Source: Rouxiella aceris
GTDB taxonomy: Bacteria > Pseudomonadota > Gammaproteobacteria > Enterobacterales > Enterobacteriaceae
Assembly (NCBI RefSeq): GCF_012933545.1
Contig: NZ_JAADJU010000009.1
Location: 1 to 64,000, forward strand
DNA: 64,000 bases
Direction of reading: 5' to 3'
Under the pieces are notes generated by a model. That model searched no databases, was not told the origin of the DNA, and saw nothing but the letters and a program-made list of their open reading frames with translations. Every line of letters begins with the position of its first letter. Positions within the stretch are counted from its first letter, which is position 1. Positions 55,149-62,668 of the stretch are shown piece after piece. The position numbers and the translations under genes were made by a program.

Positions 55149-58004
55149 TTAAACGGCTTTAAGGATTTTTTTACTGTGACGTTCCAGCAGTGGCTTAAGG
55201 AAGCGCGCGGTATGGGATTGCGCGCACTCGGCCACGGTTTCTGGCGTACCGGAAACCAGGATCTCACCACCGCCGTGACCGCCCTCTGGCCCCAGGTCAA
55301 CAATCCAGTCAGCGGTTTTGATCACATCAAGATTGTGCTCAATGACCACGATGGTATTACCCTGATCGCGCAACTGGTGCAGTACTTCCAGCAACTGCTG
55401 AATATCGGCAAAATGCAGGCCGGTAGTCGGTTCATCAAGGATATACAGCGTTTGCCCGGTGCCGCGTTTCGACAGTTCACGCGCCAGTTTTACCCTTTGC
55501 GCTTCACCGCCAGACAAGGTGGTGGCCGACTGTCCCAGACGAATATAGGACAGGCCGACATCCATCAGCGTCTGCAGCTTGCGCGACAGGGCCGGTACGG
55601 CATCAAAGAAATCACGGGCTTCTTCGATGGTCATATCCAGCGTCTCGTGAATGCTCTTGCCTTTGTACTTGATCTCCAGCGTTTCGCGGTTATAGCGTTT
55701 GCCTTTGCACTGATCGCAAGGCACATAGATATCCGGTAGAAAGTGCATTTCTACCTTGATCACGCCATCGCCCTGACAGGCTTCGCAGCGACCGCCTTTG
55801 ACGTTAAAACTGAAACGGCCCGGAGTATAACCACGGGTGCGCGATTCAGGTACCCCGGCAAAGAGTTCGCGTACCGGAGTAAAGATACCGGTATAGGTGG
55901 CCGGGTTGGAACGCGGTGTACGACCGATCGGGCTTTGGTCGATATCAATGACTTTATCGAAATGCTCCAGTCCCTGAATATCGCGATAAGGTGCGGCTTC
56001 GGCAATGGTTGCGCCATTGAGTTGGCGTTGGGCCAGCGGGAACAGCGTATCGTTGATCAGCGTCGATTTACCGGAGCCGGAAACCCCGGTGATGCAGGTA
56101 AACAGCCCTACCGGCAGCGTCAGCGTCACGTCTTTCAGGTTATTACCGGTGGCACCAACCAGTTTTAACACCTTGGTGGCATCGGCCGGGACGCGCTGGC
56201 CAGGAATGGAGATTTCACGTTTGCCGCTGAGGTATTGCCCGGTAAGGGAGGCCTCGGTGGCCATAATCTCTTCCGCCGTGCCCTCGGCCACGACTTCGCC
56301 GCCGTGTACACCGGCACCGGGACCAATATCGATAATATGGTCGGCGGCGCGGATAGCGTCTTCATCGTGTTCTACCACAATCACCGTGTTGCCGAGATCG
56401 CGCAGATGGATCAGCGTTTCCAGCAGGCGTTCGTTATCGCGCTGATGCAAACCGATGGAGGGTTCATCAAGCACGTACATTACGCCTACCAGACCGGCAC
56501 CAATCTGGCTGGCCAGACGGATACGCTGTGCCTCGCCGCCGGACAGGGTTTCCGCTGAACGGGACAGGGAGAGATAATTCAGCCCGACGTTGACCAGAAA
56601 TCTGAGGCGATCGCCGATCTCTTTGAGGATTTTCTCGGCAATCTGTTTGCGTTGTCCGCTTAGGTTCATGCCGAGGAAAAAGTCCATCGCATGGCCAATG
56701 CTGAAATCGGAGATCTCCGGCAGCGTGGTCTCTTCGACAAACACATTGCGGGCTTCTTCGCGCAGACGTGTGCCTTTGCAGGAGGTGCAAGGGCGATTGC
56801 TGATATATTTTGCCAGCTCCTCGCGTACCGCACTGGATTCGGTCTCTTTATAGCGCCGTTCCATATTGTGCAGCACCCCTTCAAACGGGTGGCGGCGCAC
56901 CGAGGTATCCCCACGGTCATTAATATATTTAAATTCGATGGTGTCTTTGCCGGAGCCGTGCAGGATAGCATGCACTACGTCTTCGCTCAGGCTGTTAAAA
57001 GGGGCTTCGACGTCAAATTTATAGTGCTCGCCCAGTGAGCGCAGCATCTGAAAATAGTAGAAGTTACGACGATCCCAGCCGCGGATCGCGCCGCCGGCCA
57101 GTGACAGTTCCGGATTCTGGATCACCCGTTCCTGGTCAAAAAATTGCTGCACGCCCAAACCGTCACAACTCGGGCAGGCGCCTGCCGGGTTGTTAAAGGA
57201 GAACATGCGTGGTTCCAGCTCGCGCATGCTGTAACCGCATATCGGGCAGGCAAAGTTGGCGGAGAACAGCATTTCGTCGGCTTTGGGGTCATCCATATCG
57301 GCGACCACGGCGGTACCGCCGGAGAGCTCAAGGGCGGTTTCAAAGGATTCCGCCAGACGCTGTGCCAGATCGTCACGCACTTTAAAGCGATCGACCACCA
57401 CCTCGATACTGTGTTTTTTCTGTAATTCCAGCTTGGGCGGATCGGAAAGATCGCAGACTTCGCCGTCGATCCTGGCGCGGATATAGCCCTGGGTAGCCAG
57501 ATTCTCCAGCGTCTTGGTATGCTCGCCTTTGCGATCTTTGACGATCGGCGCCAGCAGCATCAGACGCTGGCCTTCAGGCTGAGCCAGCACATTATCGACC
57601 ATCTGGCTGACGGTTTGCGCCGCCAGAGGGACACCATGGTCAGGACAGCGCGGCTCGCCCACGCGAGCAAACAGCAAACGCAGGTAGTCGTGGATTTCGG
57701 TGATGGTACCGACCGTCGAACGCGGGTTGTGCGACGTTGATTTTTGCTCGATGGAGATGGCCGGTGACAACCCTTCAATATGGTCGACGTCGGGTTTTTC
57801 CATTAACGATAAGAATTGGCGGGCATAGGCTGACAGCGACTCGACGTAACGGCGTTGACCTTCTGCATAAAGGGTGTCAAAAGCCAGTGAGGATTTGCCA
57901 GAGCCGGATAATCCGGTGACAACAATCAGTTTGTCGCGCGGGATAATCAGGTTGATATTCTTGAGATTATGGGTACGTGCGCCCCGAACTTCGATCTTAT
58001 CCAT
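55149..58004 (-). CDS. uvrA: Excinuclease ABC subunit A
   Basis: UvrA is the damage sensor of nucleotide excision repair. The 951-aa protein has two ABC ATPase halves, Walker [10 protein letters not shown] near the N-terminus and GVSGSGKST near residue 645. It has two signature LSGGEAQR motifs and zinc-binding CxxC pairs (CPIC/CPSC and CEAC/CDQC). It is slightly longer than E. coli UvrA (940 aa). It is divergent from ssb, with a LexA box between them, so it is SOS-controlled. Confidence 0.97.
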   Translation of the reverse strand: MDKIEVRGARTHNLKNINLIIPRDKLIVVTGLSGSGKSSLAFDTLYAEGQRRYVESLSAYARQFLSLMEKPDVDHIEGLSPAISIEQKSTSHNPRSTVGTITEIHDYLRLLFARVGEPRCPDHGVPLAAQTVSQMVDNVLAQPEGQRLMLLAPIVKDRKGEHTKTLENLATQGYIRARIDGEVCDLSDPPKLELQKKHSIEVVVDRFKVRDDLAQRLAESFETALELSGGTAVVADMDDPKADEMLFSANFACPICGYSMRELEPRMFSFNNPAGACPSCDGLGVQQFFDQERVIQNPELSLAGGAIRGWDRRNFYYFQMLRSLGEHYKFDVEAPFNSLSEDVVHAILHGSGKDTIEFKYINDRGDTSVRRHPFEGVLHNMERRYKETESSAVREELAKYISNRPCTSCKGTRLREEARNVFVEETTLPEISDFSIGHAMDFFLGMNLSGQRKQIAEKILKEIGDRLRFLVNVGLNYLSLSRSAETLSGGEAQRIRLASQIGAGLVGVMYVLDEPSIGLHQRDNERLLETLIHLRDLGNTVIVVEHDEDAIRAADHIIDIGPGAGVHGGEVVAEGTAEEIMATEASLTGQYLSGKREISIPGQRVPADATKVLKLVGATGNNLKDVTLTLPVGLFTCITGVSGSGKSTLINDTLFPLAQRQLNGATIAEAAPYRDIQGLEHFDKVIDIDQSPIGRTPRSNPATYTGIFTPVRELFAGVPESRTRGYTPGRFSFNVKGGRCEACQGDGVIKVEMHFLPDIYVPCDQCKGKRYNRETLEIKYKGKSIHETLDMTIEEARDFFDAVPALSRKLQTLMDVGLSYIRLGQSATTLSGGEAQRVKLARELSKRGTGQTLYILDEPTTGLHFADIQQLLEVLHQLRDQGNTIVVIEHNLDVIKTADWIVDLGPEGGHGGGEILVSGTPETVAECAQSHTARFLKPLLERHSKKILKAV

Positions 58005-58181
58005 TCATCATTCCCGGAATAACATGAAGGCTCACCGTGCCGATGACTGTCCATGATGCGCGCGAGGATCCGGATACCCTTGGTTAGCGATTAACCCGGG
58101 TATCTCCGCCCCAGTCACTGCATCTGAATCAGAAAATTGGGCACAGAAAGTACGAAACGAATAAGTATGACACAAAAAAAC

Positions 58182-58197
58182 CTGAATGAATATCCAG
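58182..58197. promoter_or_regulatory. LexA box between uvrA and ssb
   Basis: CTGAATGAATATCCAG; its reverse complement CTGGATATTCATTCAG differs by one base from the E. coli uvrA/ssb SOS box (CTGTATATTCATTCAG). It fits CTGT-N8-ACAG with one mismatch in each half. Apart from this, 58005-58325 shows only promoter-like AT-rich DNA. Confidence 0.75.
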
Positions 58198-58325
58198 TAT
58201 CCGCGTGCAAATTTGTCGACTCTGTAAAGATTATTGGAATAGGGATTGCGGGTATTATATGACGTCAGCCCATGCTAAAATTCATGGTTTATACTGTATA
58301 AAATTAACTCATCAGGAGAGTCGAC

Positions 58326-58874
58326 ATGGCCAGCAGAGGCGTAAACAAAGTGATTCTGGTTGGGAATCTGGGTCAGGATCCCGAAGTCCGCTACATGCCT
58401 AACGGCGGTGCTGTTGCCAATATCACCCTGGCAACTTCTGAAACCTGGCGCGACAAGGCGACCGGCGAGCAGAAAGAAAAAACCGAATGGCACCGCGTTG
58501 TGCTGTTTGGCAAATTGGCCGAAGTAGCGGGTGAATACCTGCGTAAAGGCTCACAGGTTTATATTGAAGGCGCACTGCAAACGCGTAAATGGACCGATCA
58601 GGCTGGCGTAGAAAAATACACCACCGAAGTCGTGGTTAACGTCGGTGGCAGCATGCAGATGCTGGGTGGACGTCAGGGCGGCGGCGCACCTGCTGCGGGC
58701 GGCCAGGCTTCTGGCGGTCAGGCTGGCGGCCAACAGGGTAGCTGGGGTCAACCTCAGCAGCCACAGGGTGGCAATCAGTTCAGCGGCGGTCAGCAATCTC
58801 GTCCTGCTGCACAAAATGCCCCGGCGCAAAGCAACGAACCACCAATGGATTTTGACGACGATATTCCGTTCTAG
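58326..58874 (+). CDS. ssb: Single-stranded DNA-binding protein
   Basis: Ssb coats single-stranded DNA in replication, repair and recombination. The 182-aa protein has the OB fold (residues about 5-112, with [17 protein letters not shown]), a Gly/Gln-rich linker and the acidic partner-binding tail [14 protein letters not shown] precedes the ATG. It is divergent from uvrA, as in E. coli. The island begins right after its terminator. Confidence 0.97.
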   Translation: MASRGVNKVILVGNLGQDPEVRYMPNGGAVANITLATSETWRDKATGEQKEKTEWHRVVLFGKLAEVAGEYLRKGSQVYIEGALQTRKWTDQAGVEKYTTEVVVNVGGSMQMLGGRQGGGAPAAGGQASGGQAGGQQGSWGQPQQPQGGNQFSGGQQSRPAAQNAPAQSNEPPMDFDDDIPF

Positions 58875-58910
58875 GATTTACCTAAGACTTTTTTGTAATT
58901 AATTATCTAT

Positions 58911-58939
58911 CAAGCCTCTGTTAATACAGGGGCTTTTTG
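58911..58939 (+). terminator. ssb terminator
   Basis: Stem gcctctg / caggggc (one G-U pair) with a TTAATA loop, followed by TTTTTG. It marks the end of the core chromosome segment; base composition changes soon after. Confidence 0.85.
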
Positions 58940-59032
58940 TTTTCCGCGTCCCAAAAGTGTCAAGTCTTAATTGATATGTTCTTAACATACTGTGTACCTT
59001 GCAATTATGTAAAGTGTATAGGATATGGGCAC

Positions 59033-59248
59033 ATGAAGGATAACTACAGGGTTACAACATTTGTCATGGACAGTGGCGAGCGATACTGCATGGTGGTGGA
59101 TCGTTCTTCTTGCCTTCCCTTGTATTACCCGGCTCTTTTTTTAACAACCCAAATCCGCAATAGAGGGGATGCTTTTTCAACTATGATAGCGGCAGCTAGT
59201 AACCTTGTTGTGCTGCTACGCTTCTTAGATAGTCGCTATTTTAGATAA
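59033..59248 (+). pseudogene. Truncated site-specific recombinase, N-terminal fragment (GmtY-like)
   Basis: Only about 71 codons remain, MKDNYRVTTFVMDSGERYCM then VVDRSSCLPLYYPALFLTTQIRNRGDAF and NLVVLLRFLDSR. This is the N-terminus typical of large tyrosine recombinases found in two- or three-recombinase mobile modules, as I recall them (GmtY of gamma-mobile-trio elements). The catalytic domain is gone. After LDSR the frame runs into a stop, and a second fragment in another frame begins. An upstream in-frame start at 58937 overlaps the ssb terminator and is unlikely. Confidence 0.6.
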
Positions 59249-59411
59249 TCCAGATATTGAAAATGGTGCCCAGATTAAACTTCGGGGCAATGATTTCAGC
59301 CAGCTTCGCCGTGTTGCCGATAAAAAGTCTATTAAGGCCATTGAGCAAAAAGGCAAAGAAGCTGTGATGTTGGATAATTTGACAACTTTGTTAGGCGGTG
59401 GCTTTGGCTAA
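59229..59411 (+). pseudogene. C-terminal fragment of a second mobile-element protein (possibly GmtZ-like integrase)
   Basis: An open frame without its own start runs from 59229 to a TAA at 59409-59411. It encodes about 56 residues: DNPDIENGAQIKLRGNDFSQ, LRRVADKKSIKAIEQKGKEA, then VMLDNLTTLLGGGFG. It overlaps the end of the preceding fragment in a different frame. It looks like the tail of a longer protein joined to the recombinase N-terminus by a deletion. The parent family is inferred from position only. Confidence 0.45.
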
Positions 59412-59442
59412 ACACCTGTGAAATAGAGATATTAATGCCATC

Positions 59443-59823
59443 GTGAACCTGATTCGAGGATGGCAGGAACCAAAGTTGTCTTGGTCAGCAATCTGTGAGG
59501 CGGCAGAGCCATTGGTCGGAAAGTTGCCTTCAAGACAATCCCTCAATGCACATGAGGCAATAGTGACTGCCTATCAAGCGAAGAAAGGGGCGCTTAAAGG
59601 CCGGGGTTCCAAAAACCCTCGTCCAGCTAGTTTGAACATAGCAGCAGCCAGAATTGTGAATCTTGAAAGTGAGATCGAAGAGCTTAAAGAAGAGAACCGA
59701 CGGTACAAACAGCAGTTTGTAATCTGGCAATATAATGCGTACAAATATGGAGTGGAAGAGTACCAACTCAATCAGTTGCTACCAAAAATTGATAGGGAGC
59801 GAAGCGATGGGGAGAAGCGATAG
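59443..59823 (+). CDS. Small coiled-coil protein of the recombinase module (GmtX/TnpC-like)
   Basis: A 126-aa charged protein. The N-terminal part (SWSAICEAAEPLVGKLPSRQ) looks helical with an HTH-like character, and residues about 70-95 (LESEIEELKEENRRYKQQF) predict a coiled coil. It follows the integrase remains by 31 nt. Small coiled-coil partners close the gene set in Tn554 (TnpC) and gamma-mobile-trio elements (GmtX), so this role is inferred. The start is GTG at 59443 with a poor ribosome binding site; it may be a passive remnant. Its base composition is nearer to the chromosome than to the operon that follows. Confidence 0.5.
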   Translation: MNLIRGWQEPKLSWSAICEAAEPLVGKLPSRQSLNAHEAIVTAYQAKKGALKGRGSKNPRPASLNIAAARIVNLESEIEELKEENRRYKQQFVIWQYNAYKYGVEEYQLNQLLPKIDRERSDGEKR

Positions 59824-59877
59824 AAAAAAATCCTAAAGAGATTAACTTCCTTTAAACAAGGATGCTACTATCTATTA

Positions 59878-59902
59878 TTGACATATTACTATGTAATATA
59901 TT
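59878..59902 (+). promoter_or_regulatory. Promoter-like region and palindrome before the conflict operon
   Basis: A perfect -35 TTGACA (59878-59883) is followed by TATATT (59897-59902) at a short 13-nt spacing. A perfect inverted repeat atattac-tat-gtaatat (59883-59899) fills the spacer. The suboptimal spacing and the palindrome suggest control by a DNA-bending or repressing factor, but this is inference. Confidence 0.4.
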
Positions 59903-59929
59903 TGGCGTTTGTTAATGGATGTAAGTTTT

Positions 59930-60889
59930 ATGAAAACATATAGCATTGAAATTATAACTCTTTCAGACTCAAACTCCGACTCATTCTTAATAAAGTTATT
60001 AGGTGATGTTAAAAATAAATACATTCTTATTGATGGTGGATTGAGGGGGAATGGAAAAAAATCTTTAGAGATAGTGAGTGATGTTTTTAATAATAACGAA
60101 GTGATTGACCTCGTTATTTTGACTCATGTTGATTTAGACCATGTTAATGGTCTTTTGTCTATATTCGAAAGCGATATTGTTACTTCTGAAAATATAGGTG
60201 GTGTACTTTTTAATGTCCCTCATAGTGAAATTGAAATTAATGCAGTAAAAGAAAAGGCAAGTCAATGTGGATATAAAGAAGGAAATAAACTTCTAGAGTT
60301 GATTCTGAAGAAAAATATAAATATTTTCAAGGCGGTAAGCGGCTCCAGTTATCATATTGATAATGATGTTTCAATAGAGATTATTGCTCCTACACAATCT
60401 GCATTGGATATAGACCATTTTAATTGGCGCAACACAAACATTGGACATGATGAAAGTGAGGACTATAATAAAGAGAGTTTGCTAAAAGAAAAACATGTAG
60501 AAGATACCAAACCTCAGAATGTCTCAAGTATAGTTTGTCTAATTAGTTTCGATAGTAAGGTAATGTTATTTACTGGTGATAGCGTTCCTAGTCAAATTTT
60601 AAATGCGGTTAAAGAACCTAGAGCAGTAAATTTTTTCAAAATACCTCATCATGGTAGTAAATATAATATAACATCTGAATTGTTAGAAAAGTTTCCTTCT
60701 CCGCTATATCTAATTCCTGGGAATAGGGCTTCGTATCCAAATTTTTATACTATTGCGCTATTAGATGAAAAGGCGCCATGCTCTCAAGTTTATGTACCGA
60801 AAGGTAGCTGGGTTCATGCAGATAGGTATAAAGATAGAATAAATTTATCCTTCATTTCATATGAAGCAGGCTCAAGGATTTTATTATGA
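59930..60889 (+). CDS. Metallo-beta-lactamase-fold hydrolase (ComEC/Rec2 type) of the conflict operon
   Basis: A 319-aa cytoplasmic protein without signal peptide. The MBL metal motif is THVDLDHVNG (His66, Asp68, Asp70, His71), and later motifs are LFTGDS and KIPHHGSKYN, the pattern of the ComEC/Rec2-like MBL branch, which includes nucleases and phosphodiesterases. TTG at 59909 and ATG at 59915 are alternative starts. MKTYSIEIIT is chosen as it leads straight into the first strand. The gene is AT-rich, unlike the chromosome, and its stop overlaps the protease start (ATGA). It is a likely effector nuclease or signal-degrading enzyme. Confidence 0.8.
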   Translation: MKTYSIEIITLSDSNSDSFLIKLLGDVKNKYILIDGGLRGNGKKSLEIVSDVFNNNEVIDLVILTHVDLDHVNGLLSIFESDIVTSENIGGVLFNVPHSEIEINAVKEKASQCGYKEGNKLLELILKKNINIFKAVSGSSYHIDNDVSIEIIAPTQSALDIDHFNWRNTNIGHDESEDYNKESLLKEKHVEDTKPQNVSSIVCLISFDSKVMLFTGDSVPSQILNAVKEPRAVNFFKIPHHGSKYNITSELLEKFPSPLYLIPGNRASYPNFYTIALLDEKAPCSQVYVPKGSWVHADRYKDRINLSFISYEAGSRILL

Positions 60890-62208
60890 GTGAGGATATT
60901 GGATCTTTGCGTGCCTCACTTGTGCAGGTGAGATCTACACTTACTGGCAGTGGTGTTTGGGTAAATTTAGGTGTTAATGATCATTCATATGTTTTTACAG
61001 CCAAGCACAATATCGATGCTGATTGCATAGAAGTTTATAACTTCAAAGGAGAGAAGTTAGATGCTAATTATATTGGTCCTCTAGGTGAATTAGATATATC
61101 GATAATAAAAATAAATAGTAGATGTGATAATACTATAAAATTATCGTTGGATAAATCTTCTGACCTTGGCACTGATTCGAAATGCTGGATACTGGGGTAT
61201 CCTAAAGCATTGCTCAAAACATCTGACAATAAAGATATTTGTCACTCCGGCACTATTTTAATCGATCATGGTGATATTTTTTTCAGAATTGATGAGAATT
61301 TGCCTCATGATTTTGACAGAGATCACATTGATGGATTTTCAGGCGGACCAATACTCGAGGTTAATAATGGATCTATATATTTAAAGGGTATAATCACTAA
61401 TTCTTATGATAATAATTTTTCTTATCCAAGAATTAAAGGTGTGAAATTATTTGATATTTATGATGCTCTTCCTGAAACAATTAAAGACGAGATGGATTGT
61501 GAAGATTATGTTCAAAATCTTATTGAACCTTCGATTGAAGCTCTTCAAGGCCATATTGGGAATTACCTTTTAGACGGTGACTTTAGTACTAAGCTAAGAA
61601 GAATTGATTTAAATGTTCTTTTAAGTTGTAAATATTTTTATTTGCCAGATGATATGCCTAAATTAACACAACACAATGCTCTATTGAGAAATAATGAATC
61701 AATAACATCATACTTACACTCACGGATTCTATCTATGATTATAGATGAGGAGATTACTAATATCTCTATGAATCCAACGTTTTTTGAAGGTGAAAAGGTT
61801 TTTACTATTCATACTACTAATTTTACAGAAAAATCTACACTAATTGCTAAGCTTATTACGCAAGATATTAGCTTGGAATATGCTAATGCCAAAATATTGA
61901 TAATATCTCCAAATGATAGCGACGACTTAAGTTTTGTCCAAAGAGACCGTATATATAAAGTGATAGCAAATTATGCAGAAGGCAAAGAACCTGAGTTATA
62001 TTCAGAAAATTTCCCCTTTAACAGGAAGAAGATACTCAGAGATTTTTTAGAAACACGTAAAAAAGAAGGAGTGAAGTTTTCAATTTTAAATATTAAGTTT
62101 TTAATGAAAATGATTATAGATCATATTGATAATAGACTATATGGTGAAAAATATGATAAAGACCTTCTTAAGCAAGAAATTGCTAAGGTGCTAAGATTGT
62201 ATGAATAA
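60886..62208 (+). CDS. Trypsin-like serine protease with long C-terminal region (probable ABC-3C effector)
   Basis: A 440-aa protein. Residues 1-200 form a trypsin-like peptidase with an intact triad: His41 (FTAKHN), Asp70 (GELDISII) and Ser152 (DGFSGGP). There is no signal peptide, so it works inside the cell. Residues about 205-440 are helical with no motif I know by sequence. In ABC-three-component conflict systems the effector domain is fused to a dedicated C-terminal domain that docks on the other components, and this region would be that domain. It overlaps both neighbours, by 4 nt upstream and 8 nt downstream. Confidence 0.8.
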   Translation: MSEDIGSLRASLVQVRSTLTGSGVWVNLGVNDHSYVFTAKHNIDADCIEVYNFKGEKLDANYIGPLGELDISIIKINSRCDNTIKLSLDKSSDLGTDSKCWILGYPKALLKTSDNKDICHSGTILIDHGDIFFRIDENLPHDFDRDHIDGFSGGPILEVNNGSIYLKGIITNSYDNNFSYPRIKGVKLFDIYDALPETIKDEMDCEDYVQNLIEPSIEALQGHIGNYLLDGDFSTKLRRIDLNVLLSCKYFYLPDDMPKLTQHNALLRNNESITSYLHSRILSMIIDEEITNISMNPTFFEGEKVFTIHTTNFTEKSTLIAKLITQDISLEYANAKILIISPNDSDDLSFVQRDRIYKVIANYAEGKEPELYSENFPFNRKKILRDFLETRKKEGVKFSILNIKFLMKMIIDHIDNRLYGEKYDKDLLKQEIAKVLRLYE

Positions 62209-62668
62209 AATAACTAATAATGACTTAAAATTTGAGGACGTTGATGAGGCAAATAAATTTGTTTCAAAATATAATATTATTCTATTTCAGGACGATGATG
62301 ATGTGATTATCTGTTATCAATCTTCATCTGAAAAAATAAGGGAACTTTGGGGAAGTGTTGTAGAGGATCTTGCTTATTATTTTCAGTCTAATCTTATTGA
62401 TGATATTTTGTCAAGGAATTTACTTTTAGTATTTTGTGCAAACGATGATATTGATATCAACACAAAAAAAGAAATTCAATCTAACACATATTGCTGTAGA
62501 AAGATTGCGCGAAGTAAAGTTAGTGATCTTGAAGGTGCTATAAAAGATTTGATTTTTTTTGATACGACAATTCAGGGAGTTGTAAACACGTCTTCTTTGA
62601 GTATTTTAATTAAAGAAAGACATCCTGAGGTATTTAACTTATTGAGTGTAAAAGATGAAACCAAATAA
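62201..62668 (+). CDS. Small protein, candidate middle component of an ABC-3C system
   Basis: A 155-aa protein with no enzyme motif. It has alternating hydrophobic strands (YNIILFQDDDDVIICYQ, NLLLVFCAND) followed by NTYCCRKIARSK and FFDTTIQGV. Size, position between the protease and the ATPase, and the strand-rich start with a CRK motif fit the middle component (MC) of ABC-3C systems, but this is by architecture and memory of the family. It overlaps the ATPase gene by 14 nt. Confidence 0.6.
   Translation: MNKITNNDLKFEDVDEANKFVSKYNIILFQDDDDVIICYQSSSEKIRELWGSVVEDLAYYFQSNLIDDILSRNLLLVFCANDDIDINTKKEIQSNTYCCRKIARSKVSDLEGAIKDLIFFDTTIQGVVNTSSLSILIKERHPEVFNLLSVKDETK

Noticed and set aside
58290-58312. 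Second LexA box before ssb (ctgtataaaattaact)
   Set aside because: Only the left half CTGT fits; the right half AACT does not. The site at 58182-58197 matches the known uvrA/ssb box.
58937-59032. Earlier start for the truncated recombinase
   Set aside because: It would begin inside the ssb terminator and adds residues with no resemblance to recombinases; MKDNYRVTTF at 59033 is the natural start.
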